Of a stretch of 64,000 nt of DNA, positions 25,442 through 33,871 are shown piece after piece. This DNA comes from Nocardioides insulae DSM 17944 (GTDB lineage: Bacteria; Actinomycetota; Actinomycetes; Propionibacteriales; Nocardioidaceae), in the NCBI RefSeq assembly GCF_000422825.1, contig NZ_KE383928.1:124001-188000 (forward strand), written 5' to 3'. The notes under the pieces are model-generated. The model did no database searches. It was given only the letters and a program-made list of their open reading frames with translations, and had not been told where the DNA came from. Numbering within the stretch: the stretch's first letter is position 1; each line of letters begins with the position of its first letter. The position numbers and the translations under genes were made by a program.

Positions 25442-26425
25442 ATGAGTGAGCAGCCGCCGTTCCCTGACCCGGATCAGGACCACACCCGGGCGGTCGGCCG
25501 CGCTCCCGGCGGGAGACCACCCCAGGGTCCACCACCCCAGGGTCCTCCGCCACAGAGCCCGCCGCCTCAGAGTCCTCCGCCTCAGGGCCTGCCGCAGAGT
25601 CCGCCCCACCAGGGGTGGCCGCAGAGCCCAGCGCCCCAGGCGACGCGGCCCGGGCACGGCGGTGGGTACGCCGTCCCGACGTACTCCGCGATCCCTGGAC
25701 CGGCTGCGACCGGGTCGACCCGGGTCGCGGGCCCGCGACGGCGTACCGGCGCGATCCTCGCCATGGTCGGATCCTCCGCTCTGATCCTGGTGGCCGCGCT
25801 GGCACTCTCCGTGCTGATGTGGACGGGCCAGGACGAGGACCCGGTGGCGGGGCCGGTCGGTCGGAGCAGCAGCGCCGCCCCGACGCCCACCCCCACTCCC
25901 ACGCCGACCCCCACCCCCACTCCGACCCCCACTCCGACTCCGACTCCGACCCCCACGACGCCGCCCCAGCCGGAGAAGATCCGGGCCAAGGACTTCGGGG
26001 GCGACTTCTCCACGCAGTACGGCAACACCAAGCTGCGCGCGAAGATCGACGACTGGTGGAACCACGACAGTTGCGTGCCGATCGAGAAGGACGGCAACCT
26101 CACCTCGCAGGGCTGCGACTACGCCGTCGAGTGGACCTACAAGGCCCGCGACGACCGTCTCCAGATGACGCGGGCGGTGCTGGTGTTCGACACGAAGAAG
26201 CAGGCGCGCAAGGCCGGCAACAACATGGCCGAGGAAGACTTCGCCATGCGCGAGTCGACCTACCTACCTGAGTGGAGCTTCGGGAAGTGGCGCGCGCAGG
26301 TGGTGGGTAACAAGGTGCTGCTCGCCTGGGTGACGGCGTACAGCTCCGTGCCGGACAGCGTCGCGGACGAATACCTGACCTACAGCACCTTCGACATGTA
26401 CACCGATCTTCTGCTGGACGGCTGA
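25442..26425 (+). CDS. Membrane-anchored protein with Pro/Gln-rich cytoplasmic tail and PT-repeat stalk
   Basis: 327 residues from ATG at 25442 (GAGGAGCCGCACCGGCC upstream). An N-terminal Pro/Gln/Gly-rich region (about 30-95, repeated QSPPPQ-type units) precedes one membrane segment (about 103-125, GAILAMVGSSALILVAALALSV). After it comes an external stalk of alternating Pro-Thr (about 145-175) and a folded domain of 145 residues beginning IRAKDFGGDFS, with one or two possible disulfides (DSCVP, SQGCDYAV). The domain is of unknown function. The arrangement suggests a surface-exposed sensor or binding protein. Confidence 0.75.
   Translation: MSEQPPFPDPDQDHTRAVGRAPGGRPPQGPPPQGPPPQSPPPQSPPPQGLPQSPPHQGWPQSPAPQATRPGHGGGYAVPTYSAIPGPAATGSTRVAGPRRRTGAILAMVGSSALILVAALALSVLMWTGQDEDPVAGPVGRSSSAAPTPTPTPTPTPTPTPTPTPTPTPTPTTPPQPEKIRAKDFGGDFSTQYGNTKLRAKIDDWWNHDSCVPIEKDGNLTSQGCDYAVEWTYKARDDRLQMTRAVLVFDTKKQARKAGNNMAEEDFAMRESTYLPEWSFGKWRAQVVGNKVLLAWVTAYSSVPDSVADEYLTYSTFDMYTDLLLDG
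25881..25958. repeat. Low-complexity 6-bp tandem array encoding the Pro-Thr stalk
   Basis: About a dozen units of AC[C/G]CC[C/G] type encode alternating Pro and Thr. Changes in copy number would alter stalk length in frame. Confidence 0.8.
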
Positions 26426-26444
26426 CCGACACCGGGCCAGGGGC

Positions 26445-27389
26445 TCACGCCCCGGGTGTCGGGGCGTGCGTCACCGTGGCCACCGGAGCCAGGTGTCGCC
26501 GCAGGAAGTCCACCTGGTGGTTGAGGACGGCGTCGTGCCAGGGCTGCCCCGGGTAGACGTCGAAGTGGTCGCACGGGTAGTGCCGAACCTCCGCGCGGGC
26601 GACCCGCTCCGCCGCCTCCGCAGCGGCGAGCGGGGGTGCACTCTGATCGAGGTCGCCGATCTGGACCAGCACGGGACAGCCGATCTGGTCCGCCTCCTCC
26701 ACGGGGCGATAGCTCCCCACCTTGAGGATCGAGCGGGCGACGATCTCGTTGCGCCAGCCCGGCCCGCCCAGCGAGGTGTAGGACTCATAGACCCCCGGTG
26801 CGGTCATCGCGGCGCTGGACCCGGGGCGGCCGGCCAGGGGCATGGTGACCGGTGCCCGGCCGCGTCGAGCGGCGAGGACGTCGCGCAGCACGGTCGGCAT
26901 CGTCCGCAGCAGCGGCCGGAGTCCGCCCTGTTCCCGGGCGAGCTTCGCCGCGGCGCGCCCGTCGGGGGCGGGGGTCATCGCGACGGCCGCCGCCAGTCGG
27001 TGGTCCCGTGCCGCCAGGGTGAAGGCATGGCCGCCGGACAGGGAGACCCCCCATACGACGATGCGGTCGGGGTCGACCCCGGGCAGAGAGCGGGCCAGGT
27101 CGATCGCCGCGTGGTAGTCGGCGACCTGGCCGGGGATGTCGACGAACTGGCGGGGCTCGCCGTCCGAGGCACCGAAGCCGCGGTAGTCGAAGACCACGGC
27201 GTCGCAGCCCGCCTCGGCGAAGGCGGCGGCGAACTCCTCCAGGCCCGAGTCGCGGGTGGCCCCCAGACCGTGGGCCATGACCACACAGGGTCGGCCGCCG
27301 GGGGCGGCGAGCGCATCGGTGGTGGCCTCCAGGTGCCAGGCACGGCAGATGACTCCGGCGGAGGTGAAGGTGAGATCGGTACGGGTCAT
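26445..27389 (-). CDS. Alpha/beta hydrolase (dienelactone hydrolase/acyl esterase-like)
   Basis: 314 residues from ATG at 27389, preceded on its strand by GAGGAGACAACC. Nucleophile elbow WGVSLSGGHA, oxyanion region MAHGLGATRDSGLEEFA, acid in IGDLDQSAPP and histidine in YPCDHFDVYPG. The FDYRGFGASDGEPRQF segment places it near the X-Pro dipeptidyl-peptidase/dienelactone-hydrolase-like esterases. It is the last gene of a tight FMO-TetR-hydrolase operon (four-base overlap with tetR), so it may hydrolyse an ester or lactone made by the monooxygenase. Confidence 0.88.
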   Translation of the reverse strand: MTRTDLTFTSAGVICRAWHLEATTDALAAPGGRPCVVMAHGLGATRDSGLEEFAAAFAEAGCDAVVFDYRGFGASDGEPRQFVDIPGQVADYHAAIDLARSLPGVDPDRIVVWGVSLSGGHAFTLAARDHRLAAAVAMTPAPDGRAAAKLAREQGGLRPLLRTMPTVLRDVLAARRGRAPVTMPLAGRPGSSAAMTAPGVYESYTSLGGPGWRNEIVARSILKVGSYRPVEEADQIGCPVLVQIGDLDQSAPPLAAAEAAERVARAEVRHYPCDHFDVYPGQPWHDAVLNHQVDFLRRHLAPVATVTHAPTPGA

Positions 27390-28009
27390 GGTTGTCTCCT
27401 CGGGATGATGCTCGCCCACAGCGTGGTGAGCGCGGCGATGGTGTCGCGGACCTCCTCGGGGCCGGCGCCCGAGCGGCTGAGACGCTCGAAGGCGCGCTCG
27501 TTGGCGCCGACGAGGACGGCGATGAGGGCACGGGGGGTGGGGTCGTCCCCGTGGCCCCAGGTGGAGCCCAGAGCGTCGACCAGCGGGTCGAAGAACTGCT
27601 CGGTCCAGTGCTCCCACAGCCCTTGGAGTTCGGGGTCCGACCTCGGCGCGTCCGCCATCGCCAGGATCACCGACTCGTGTTCGCGCCACATCCGGAAGGT
27701 GCTCTCCAGCCCTGCCCGGACGGCGGCGACCGGGTCGGCGAGCCGGAGATGCGCGTCGAAGGACTCGGCGAGCATCTCCGCGGACACCTGCTCCAGGATC
27801 GCGGCCACGGCTGCGCCCTTGTGGGGGAAGTAGAAGTAGAAACCCGAGCGGGTCACTCCGGAGGCGCGGGAGATGTCGGCCACGCTGATCGCCGCGAGCG
27901 GGCGATCGCGAAGCAGGGTCTCGAGGGAGTCCAGGATCGCCTGGCGGCGTTCCTCCCCCTGCCGGGAGTAACCGTGCGGCCGGACCTTGGTGTCCATCGG
28001 CTCGGCCAT
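27386..28009 (-). CDS. TetR-family transcriptional regulator
   Basis: 207 residues. The N-terminal helix-turn-helix reads ISVADISRASGVTRSGFYFYF (about residues 38-58); the rest is the all-helical ligand-binding and dimerisation domain. Its ATG at 28009 directly abuts the stop codon of the monooxygenase gene at 28010, and its own stop overlaps the hydrolase start by four bases. It probably represses this operon autogenously, with a substrate of the monooxygenase or hydrolase as inducer. Confidence 0.9.
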   Translation of the reverse strand: MAEPMDTKVRPHGYSRQGEERRQAILDSLETLLRDRPLAAISVADISRASGVTRSGFYFYFPHKGAAVAAILEQVSAEMLAESFDAHLRLADPVAAVRAGLESTFRMWREHESVILAMADAPRSDPELQGLWEHWTEQFFDPLVDALGSTWGHGDDPTPRALIAVLVGANERAFERLSRSGAGPEEVRDTIAALTTLWASIIPRRQP

Positions 28010-29389
28010 CTAGGCCGTGGCCGGAGACGCAGCCTGCTCGGCCCGTCCGGCAAGCAGCACCGGTCCGTCACGCCGGGCGCGCTCGGCACCCTTGGGCAGT
28101 TCCTCGGTCAGCAACTGGTGCTCGTAGTGGTAGTAGTCGACCTGCTGCGTGTGCCGCGGCCGGTCGGCGAAGTGACCGGTGTAGAGGACCTCATCGGCGC
28201 GGGTGACCTCGTCCATCACCTCCGGCGACGGTGGCCGGTAGGTGCCGGCCAGGTAGGCGGCGACCAGCCGGGACTGCAACTCCACGAACGGGAACAGGGT
28301 GGGCGTGGGTTGGGCGAAACCCACGAAGAGCAGGTCGTCGAGCCCCGGTCGCATCATCCGCTTGTAGAGGGAGAGTCGGTTCTCCGGCGCGGAGAGGAAG
28401 CCGGGGTCGAAGAACGGGAAGGTGATGTTGTAGCCCGTTGCGTAGATGACGGCGTCCACGGTCTCGACGCTGCCGTCGACGAAGTGGACGTCGTACCCGT
28501 CGAAGTGGTCGATGTTGGGCTTCGCGGTGAGGTCGCCGGAGCCCAACCGCAGCAGGAGTTCGCTGGACACGGTCGGGTGGGCCTCGCCGAAGTGGTGGTC
28601 GGGGCGGGGAAGGCCGTACTTCTCCGGGGATCCGGAGAGCAGGATCGGGAGGTTGCGCGCCATCCGTCGCTGCCACTTCAGCGGGATCCGCGGATTGCCC
28701 TTGGTCAGCTGGTCGACGGGCTTGCCGAAGGCGTACTTGGGCACGATCCAGGCGCCCGACCGGGTCGAGAGGAAGGTGGTGTTGCGCTGGCTCTTCTGGG
28801 ACAGCTCGCTGGCGATGTCGACCGCGCTGTTGCCGATGCCGACCACCACGATCCGCTTGCCCTGCAGGTCCAGCGGCGTGCGCGGATCGATGTAGCGATG
28901 GGAGTGGATCGACTCCCCGGCGAACTCGCCCGGGAATTCCGGCGTGCGCGGGTCCCAGTGATGCCCGTTGGCCACCACCAGGGCGTCGAAGCGGCGACGC
29001 TCGCCGCGCTGTGTGGTCAGCTCCCACCCGCCGTCCGGAAGGCGCTCGGCGTGCTCCACCCCGTTGCCGAACTCGATGTTGGCGCGCAGCCCGAAGGTGT
29101 CGGCGTAGTCGTCGAGGTAGGACTTGATCTGGGTGTGGTGCGGGAAGTCGGGGTAGCTCTCCGGCATCGGGAAGTCGCGGAAGGAGAGCCGGGCCTTGGA
29201 GGTGTCGATGTGCAGGGAGCGGTAGGCGCTGGAATGTCCGTTGGGATTGCCGAAGGCCCAATTGCCCCCGACCCGGTCCGAGCTCTCGAAGCAGGTGAAC
29301 GGGATGCCGTAGTCGGTCAGCATCTTGGAGCTGGTGAGGCCGCTGATGCCGGCACCGATGATGGCTGTGCGAGGACGCTGGATGGTCAT
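28010..29389 (-). CDS. Flavin-containing monooxygenase (FMO/Baeyer-Villiger type)
   Basis: 459 residues. FAD-binding GAGISGLTSSKML begins at residue 12; the FMO-type fingerprint region is FPGEFAGESIHSHRY, and the NADPH-binding GIGNSAVDIASELS follows. Length and motif order match class B flavoprotein monooxygenases, which oxygenate nucleophilic heteroatoms or insert oxygen into ketones. Co-operonic TetR and esterase genes fit a small catabolic or detoxification cassette: a Baeyer-Villiger ester product would be the esterase substrate. That link is an inference. Confidence 0.9.
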   Translation of the reverse strand: MTIQRPRTAIIGAGISGLTSSKMLTDYGIPFTCFESSDRVGGNWAFGNPNGHSSAYRSLHIDTSKARLSFRDFPMPESYPDFPHHTQIKSYLDDYADTFGLRANIEFGNGVEHAERLPDGGWELTTQRGERRRFDALVVANGHHWDPRTPEFPGEFAGESIHSHRYIDPRTPLDLQGKRIVVVGIGNSAVDIASELSQKSQRNTTFLSTRSGAWIVPKYAFGKPVDQLTKGNPRIPLKWQRRMARNLPILLSGSPEKYGLPRPDHHFGEAHPTVSSELLLRLGSGDLTAKPNIDHFDGYDVHFVDGSVETVDAVIYATGYNITFPFFDPGFLSAPENRLSLYKRMMRPGLDDLLFVGFAQPTPTLFPFVELQSRLVAAYLAGTYRPPSPEVMDEVTRADEVLYTGHFADRPRHTQQVDYYHYEHQLLTEELPKGAERARRDGPVLLAGRAEQAASPATA

Positions 29390-29603
29390 GCGGTGGGATC
29401 TCCTTCGCGGGGGAGTCGTCGCCGAGCGTGGCGCACGTCACACTACGACCGCAGTTGACACCCGTCAATCGGAGAGGGCGACGCGGTCCCGTCGGGGGTC
29501 CATGAGGGTTCCGAGGTCGGGATCGCCGATGAGGAGCGTGATGGCGACGAGGCGCCGGAGGAACGCTCGCAGGCCCAGGTCTGACTTCGTCCGCACAAGA
29601 CCG

Positions 29604-29637
29604 AGCGGCCCGCGCCCAGGTGGGCGCGGGCCGCTCG
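29604..29637 (-). terminator. Terminator downstream of the MFS gene
   Basis: GAGCGGCCCGCGCCC and GGGCGCGGGCCGCTC form a perfect 15-bp stem with a 4-base loop, 14 bp past the end of the MFS coding region. The remaining bases between 29390 and 29604 should hold the promoter of the monooxygenase operon; I see no gene there. Confidence 0.85.
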
Positions 29638-29650
29638 TCTGCGTACGGGC

Positions 29651-31132
29651 TCAGCGCTCCGTGGCCGCCGCCGACTGGTGATCGAGGTCGTGCTCGATGT
29701 TGCCCTCGGCCTCGGCGCTGGCCTTGGCCGGGATCGCCAACGCGACCAGCGCGGCGACCACCGCCGCGCCGCCGCCGATGGCGAGGCCGATCTGGAAGCC
29801 CGATTCGGTGGGGAGGGTGTAGCCGCCGAGGTCCTGGGTCATCTGGGAGAGGACGACGCCGACGATCGCGGCCGAGACGGTGGTGCCGATCGAGCGCATC
29901 AGGGTGTTGAAGCTGTTCGCAGACCCGGTCTCCGAACGGGGCACGCTGCCCATGATCAGCGCGGGCATGGCGCCGTACGCGAGCCCGACACCGGCAGTGA
30001 TGATGCACACCGCGATCATCAGACCCCAGGTGGACCCCATCAGGAACAGGGTGGCCAGGTAGCCGAGGGCCATGACGCCGGCGCCGATGGCGAGCGTGAT
30101 CCTGGGGCCGCGGGCGTGCGAGATCTTCGCGCCGACCGGGGAGGCCAGCATCATCATCAGGCCGCCGGGCAGCATCCACAGGCCCATCTCGAGCATGCTC
30201 TGGCCCAGGCCGAAGCCGGTGACCTCGGGGAGCTGGAGCAGCTGCGGGATGATCAGCGACTGGGCGTACATCGACATGCCGACCACGATCGCGGCGACGT
30301 TGGTCAGCAGGACGACCGGGCGAGCAGTGACTCGCAGATCGACGAGCGGGTCGGAGATGCGCAGTTCATAGGCGCCCCAGGCCACCAGCACGACGACCGC
30401 CACGATCAGGCAGCCGAGGGTGGTGCCGCTGGTCCAGCCCCAGTCTGCGCCCTTGGAGACCCCGAGCAGCAGGCAGATCAGGCCGATGCCGAGTCCGATC
30501 GCGCCGACCAGGTCGAACCTGCCGGCCTTGGCGACCGGGGTGGCGGGGATCAGGAGGAGGATCAGGGCGAAGATGGCCACCGAGAGCGCCGTGGCGACCC
30601 AGAACAGGACCGTCCAGTCGGCGCTCTGCGCGATCGCGGCGGAGAGCGGGAGGCCGAGGGCGCCGCCGACGCCCATCGAGGCGCTCATCAGGGCGATCGA
30701 GGAGCCGAGCTTCTCGGCAGGGATGAGGTCGCGCATCGCGCTGATGCCCAAGGGGATGATTCCCATGCCGACACCCTGCATCGCGCGACCGACGATCATC
30801 GGGACGACCGAGTCGGACAGAGCGCACACCGCGGAGCCGGCGGTCAGGATCAGCGCGCAGATCAGCATGATCTTCCGCTTGCCGTACAGGTCGCCCAGCC
30901 GTCCGCTCACCGGGGTCGCCACGGCGGCGGCCAGGAGGGTCGCGGTCACGACCCAGGAGGCGTTCGAGGCGGTGGTGTGGAGGAGTTGAGGGAGTTCGGC
31001 GACGAGCGGCACCACCATGGTCTGGGTGATGGCCGCGGTGATGCCGGCGAAGGCCAGCACGAACACGATCTGGCCGGGGCGCACGTTCGGAGCCCGCGAG
31101 GTATCCGGCGCCGGAGAGGCGAGTTGGGTCAT
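29651..31132 (-). CDS. MFS drug/metabolite efflux transporter (DHA2, 14-TM)
   Basis: 493 residues with about 14 membrane segments, the size of the DHA2 drug:H+ antiporter group. Motif A between segments 2 and 3 reads SGRLGDLYGKRKIML, and motif C-like glycines appear near GIIPLGISAMRD. ATG at 31132 has no obvious ribosome binding site; the transcript may be nearly leaderless. It is divergent from a marR gene with a 61-bp gap that contains an inverted repeat, the classic arrangement for a MarR-repressed pump. Confidence 0.9.
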   Translation of the reverse strand: MTQLASPAPDTSRAPNVRPGQIVFVLAFAGITAAITQTMVVPLVAELPQLLHTTASNASWVVTATLLAAAVATPVSGRLGDLYGKRKIMLICALILTAGSAVCALSDSVVPMIVGRAMQGVGMGIIPLGISAMRDLIPAEKLGSSIALMSASMGVGGALGLPLSAAIAQSADWTVLFWVATALSVAIFALILLLIPATPVAKAGRFDLVGAIGLGIGLICLLLGVSKGADWGWTSGTTLGCLIVAVVVLVAWGAYELRISDPLVDLRVTARPVVLLTNVAAIVVGMSMYAQSLIIPQLLQLPEVTGFGLGQSMLEMGLWMLPGGLMMMLASPVGAKISHARGPRITLAIGAGVMALGYLATLFLMGSTWGLMIAVCIITAGVGLAYGAMPALIMGSVPRSETGSANSFNTLMRSIGTTVSAAIVGVVLSQMTQDLGGYTLPTESGFQIGLAIGGGAAVVAALVALAIPAKASAEAEGNIEHDLDHQSAAATER

Positions 31133-31135
31133 GGA

Positions 31136-31168
31136 AGTGCATCGTACATATCGCTTGCAGAATGCACT
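31136..31168. promoter_or_regulatory. Inverted repeat in the MFS-marR gap (probable MarR operator)
   Basis: AGTGCAT at 31136-31142 and ATGCACT at 31162-31168 are perfect inverted arms separated by 19 bases, in the only space available for both promoters. A repressor bound here would control both genes. Confidence 0.6.
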
Positions 31169-31193
31169 AACTATGGTTGCTACACTCCGCGGC

Positions 31194-31688
31194 ATGAACA
31201 GCCGGACGACAACGGCAAGCGAGTCCGCCCTGAGCGGTATCGAGTTCGAGGGACTCGTGTTGGGCCGCCACCTCACGCCCCTCGGTCAGGGCGAAGGCGG
31301 GCTTCGGCTGGACCGCAGTGCGTACACCCTGCTCACCCGGCTGGTGATCGCGGGCCCGATGACGATCGGGCAGCTCAGCGATGCGTTCGGCCTGGACGCC
31401 TCCACGCTCAACCGGCAGACGGCGAGGCTGGTCAAGGACGGCCTGGCGCGCCGGATCGCCGACCCCGAGGGCGGGATGGCCCGCAAGTTCGAGGTGACCG
31501 AGCAAGGGCACGCGCACCTCGACGGAGACCGACAGCTCAAGCTGGCGGGCCTGGCCGAGGTGCTCTCGGACTGGTCGTCGGCGGACGTGGAGTTGCTCGC
31601 CGAGATGCTGCACCGGTTCAACGCCGCCATCGAGCGTCGCGACGGACGGCCCTGGCCCCGGGGGGCCAGGAGCACGCCGATCACGTAA
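31194..31688 (+). CDS. MarR-family transcriptional regulator
   Basis: 164 residues from ATG at 31194. The winged-helix is MTIGQLSDAFGLDASTLNRQTARLVKDGLARRIADPEGG, where the DPEGG wing tip replaces the more common DPxDxR; a helical dimerisation C-terminus follows. It is divergent from the DHA2 efflux pump and most likely represses it and itself through the inverted repeat at 31136-31168. Confidence 0.9.
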   Translation: MNSRTTTASESALSGIEFEGLVLGRHLTPLGQGEGGLRLDRSAYTLLTRLVIAGPMTIGQLSDAFGLDASTLNRQTARLVKDGLARRIADPEGGMARKFEVTEQGHAHLDGDRQLKLAGLAEVLSDWSSADVELLAEMLHRFNAAIERRDGRPWPRGARSTPIT

Positions 31689-31966
31689 TGAGGCCGGCGG
31701 GGACGGCATCTCGGCGTCCTCCGGCTGCGGTAGACCGCAACCGGCCTCTCGGCACCGGCGCACGGCGGACTCGATGGCGATGCAGGTCGGCCGGGTGGGG
31801 CGGGGCGTCGTACCCCGCGAGGCTGAGTGCGCAGGGGGTGGCGCTGTTCCAGAGCTTCTACCCGCTCGACTCGGCGCCGGATCCGGTGATCGTGGAGCCG
31901 CGTACGGTGTGAAGGTTTGCCCCCATCTGGGAACCTCGAAGGCATGAACGATCGCGGGGGCGCCCC
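31689..31966. other. Intergenic spacer, possible decayed coding remnant
   Basis: No complete gene is visible. On the plus strand an open stretch ends at 31912 with a protein-like C-terminus (GVALFQSFYPLDSAPDPVIV), but it has no supported start, so it may be the tail of a decayed gene. The promoter of the PGPGW protein gene must lie near the 3' end. Confidence 0.3.
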
Positions 31967-32524
31967 ATGAAGCGGTTGCTGCTCGAGATCCTCGGCTGGG
32001 TGCTGGTCGTGGCCGGCATCGGGGCGCTGGTGCTACCGGGGCCCGGTCTGCTGATGGTCTTCGGCGGGCTGGCGCTGCTCTCGCAGCAGTACGAGTGGGC
32101 CGAACGCCGCCTCGAGCCGATCCGCCTGCGGGCGCTGCGGACCACCGCGCAGAGCGTCGCCAACTGGTGGACCATCGCCTTCTCCGTCTCCGGTGCGCTC
32201 ATCATCATCGGCTTCGGGCTGCTGTGGACCTTCAGTCCGCCGGCACCGCACTGGTGGCCGCTGGCCGCGTCGTACTGGCTGCTGGGGGGGCCGTGGACCG
32301 GGGTCACCCTGCTCATCTCCGGTGCGATCGCCCTCGCGCTGATCGTCTACGCCATCCGCCGCTTCCGCGGGCACCCCGAGGAACTGGCCGAGCTGGAGGA
32401 GGAGATCGACGAGGCCGATGAGGAGTACCACGAGTTCCACGACGAGCGCGAGCGTCAGGGCGCCGAGTGGCGGGAGCGCCGGCGCGCTTCCCGCGACCGG
32501 CGCCCGGACGAGGAACCTCGATGA
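31967..32524 (+). CDS. PGPGW-domain (TIGR02611-like) transmembrane protein
   Basis: 185 residues. The family motif is LVLPGPGLLMVFGGLALLS in the first membrane hairpin (about 9-42), followed by WAERRLEPIR, two further membrane segments (about 65-84 and 105-127), and a long acidic/basic helical tail (EELAELEEEIDEADEEYHEF). The function of the family is unknown. The ATG at 31967 follows GGGGGCGCCCC. Its stop overlaps the ATG of the sugar dehydrogenase gene, so the two are translationally coupled. Confidence 0.82.
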   Translation: MKRLLLEILGWVLVVAGIGALVLPGPGLLMVFGGLALLSQQYEWAERRLEPIRLRALRTTAQSVANWWTIAFSVSGALIIIGFGLLWTFSPPAPHWWPLAASYWLLGGPWTGVTLLISGAIALALIVYAIRRFRGHPEELAELEEEIDEADEEYHEFHDERERQGAEWRERRRASRDRRPDEEPR

Positions 32525-33663
32525 CACAGGTCGTACGACGCAGCCTGCTGCGTGCGGGGCTGGCGGCTCCTCTCGCGGCTCTGGCCGCCTGCGCGGGGGA
32601 GGGCGAGCCCGCCCCCGCACCGACGAGCTCGCCGACCGGCGGGTCCCCGTCTCCCAGTGCGGCGAGTCCGTCCGCGTCCGCCACTCCGTCCGGTTCGCCC
32701 AGCCCGCGGCCGCAGGTGGCGGGCACGCTGCTCACCGATGCGCAGGTGCCGTGGGGGATCGCGTTCCTGCCCGGCGGGGACGCCCTGGTGTCGATGCGCG
32801 ACACGGGCGAGATCGTGCTCGTGCGCGCCGGCGGCGGCCGGAGCGAGACCGTGCGCCAGGTGCCGGGGATCGAGTTCAACGGCACCTTCGGCGGTGAGGG
32901 CGGACTGCTCGGGATCGCCCTGCATCCTGATGGCGGCTGGCTCTACGCCTACCTCACGACGTCCGAGGACAACCGGGTCATCCGGATGCCGTGGCCGGCC
33001 CGCGACCCCGATTCGGGCCACGAGGTGGTACTCGAGGGCATCGCCAAGAACACCTACCACAACGGTGGCGCGCTGGCCTTCGGCCCGGACGGGATGCTCT
33101 ACGTCTCGACCGGGGACGCCGGGGACAGCTCGCTGGCAACCGACCGGGATTCGCTCAACGGCAAGATCCTGCGGATCAGCCCGGCCGGCGGCGTACCCGC
33201 CGACAACCCGTTCGGCAACGAGGTGTGGAGCCTCGGGCACCGCAACGTCGAGGGCCTGGCCTTCGCACCCGATGGTGAACTGTGGGCCAGCGAGTTCGGT
33301 GACAAGGCTTTCGACGAGGTCAACCGGATCGTGCGCGGAGGCGACTACGGCTGGCCGGCGTCCGAGGGATCCGACGGCCAGGGTGGTGGCCGCGACCCGC
33401 TCGCCCAGTGGCCCACCGACGAGTGCTCACCCGCCGGTATCGCGATCGCTGCCGGGCACGCCTGGCTCGGCGCCCTCCAGGGGGAGTGCCTGATGTCGGT
33501 CGACCTCTCGACCGGGGAATCGCGCCGACACCTGACCGACCACGGTCGGATCCGCCTGGTCGCCACCGCCCCCGACGGAAGTCTCTGGGTCGGCACCTCC
33601 AACCGCGACGGCCGCGGCGACCCTCGCGACGGCGACGACCGGATCCTGCGCGTCACGCTCTGA
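32521..33663 (+). CDS. PQQ-dependent aldose sugar dehydrogenase-like lipoprotein
   Basis: 380 residues. The N-terminus has both an RRSLLRAGL element, compatible with Tat export, and a lipobox LAAC with Cys24 as lipid-attachment site, then a Ser/Pro-rich linker. The beta-propeller domain carries the glucose/sorbosone dehydrogenase pattern (GGLLGIALHPDGGWLYAYL, LAFGPDGMLYVSTGDAGD, SLGHRNVEGLAFAPDGELWASEFG, GGDYGWPASEG). The enzyme would oxidise aldoses at the outer face with PQQ as cofactor. It overlaps the PGPGW gene by four bases. Confidence 0.88.
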   Translation: MTQVVRRSLLRAGLAAPLAALAACAGEGEPAPAPTSSPTGGSPSPSAASPSASATPSGSPSPRPQVAGTLLTDAQVPWGIAFLPGGDALVSMRDTGEIVLVRAGGGRSETVRQVPGIEFNGTFGGEGGLLGIALHPDGGWLYAYLTTSEDNRVIRMPWPARDPDSGHEVVLEGIAKNTYHNGGALAFGPDGMLYVSTGDAGDSSLATDRDSLNGKILRISPAGGVPADNPFGNEVWSLGHRNVEGLAFAPDGELWASEFGDKAFDEVNRIVRGGDYGWPASEGSDGQGGGRDPLAQWPTDECSPAGIAIAAGHAWLGALQGECLMSVDLSTGESRRHLTDHGRIRLVATAPDGSLWVGTSNRDGRGDPRDGDDRILRVTL

Positions 33664-33835
33664 GTGAGCGCGCCCCGGGCCGCCACCCTCACCGCGTCCG
33701 GATCGCAAGGGCCCGGACACGTCGTACTCGGGGCTGCACCCTGACCCTCCGGGCACGCCGTCGGGGGCTGTCTCAGGGAGAGTCCAGGGTCGCTCCCGAT
33801 GCCGCCGCGGACCGCCGCCGGGAAGGCTGGTCAGC

Positions 33836-33871
33836 ATGATGAAGACCACCCGGGAAGGCGCGGCCCGATGA
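33836..33871 (+). CDS. Possible 11-residue leader peptide coupled to the ABC ATPase gene
   Basis: An ATG ATG start nine bases after GGAAGG opens a frame encoding MMKTTREGAAR whose TGA overlaps the ATG of the ABC ATPase gene (ATGA at 33868-33871). It could serve only for translational coupling, because a second GGAAGG lies in front of the ATPase start as well. Confidence 0.25.
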   Translation: MMKTTREGAAR

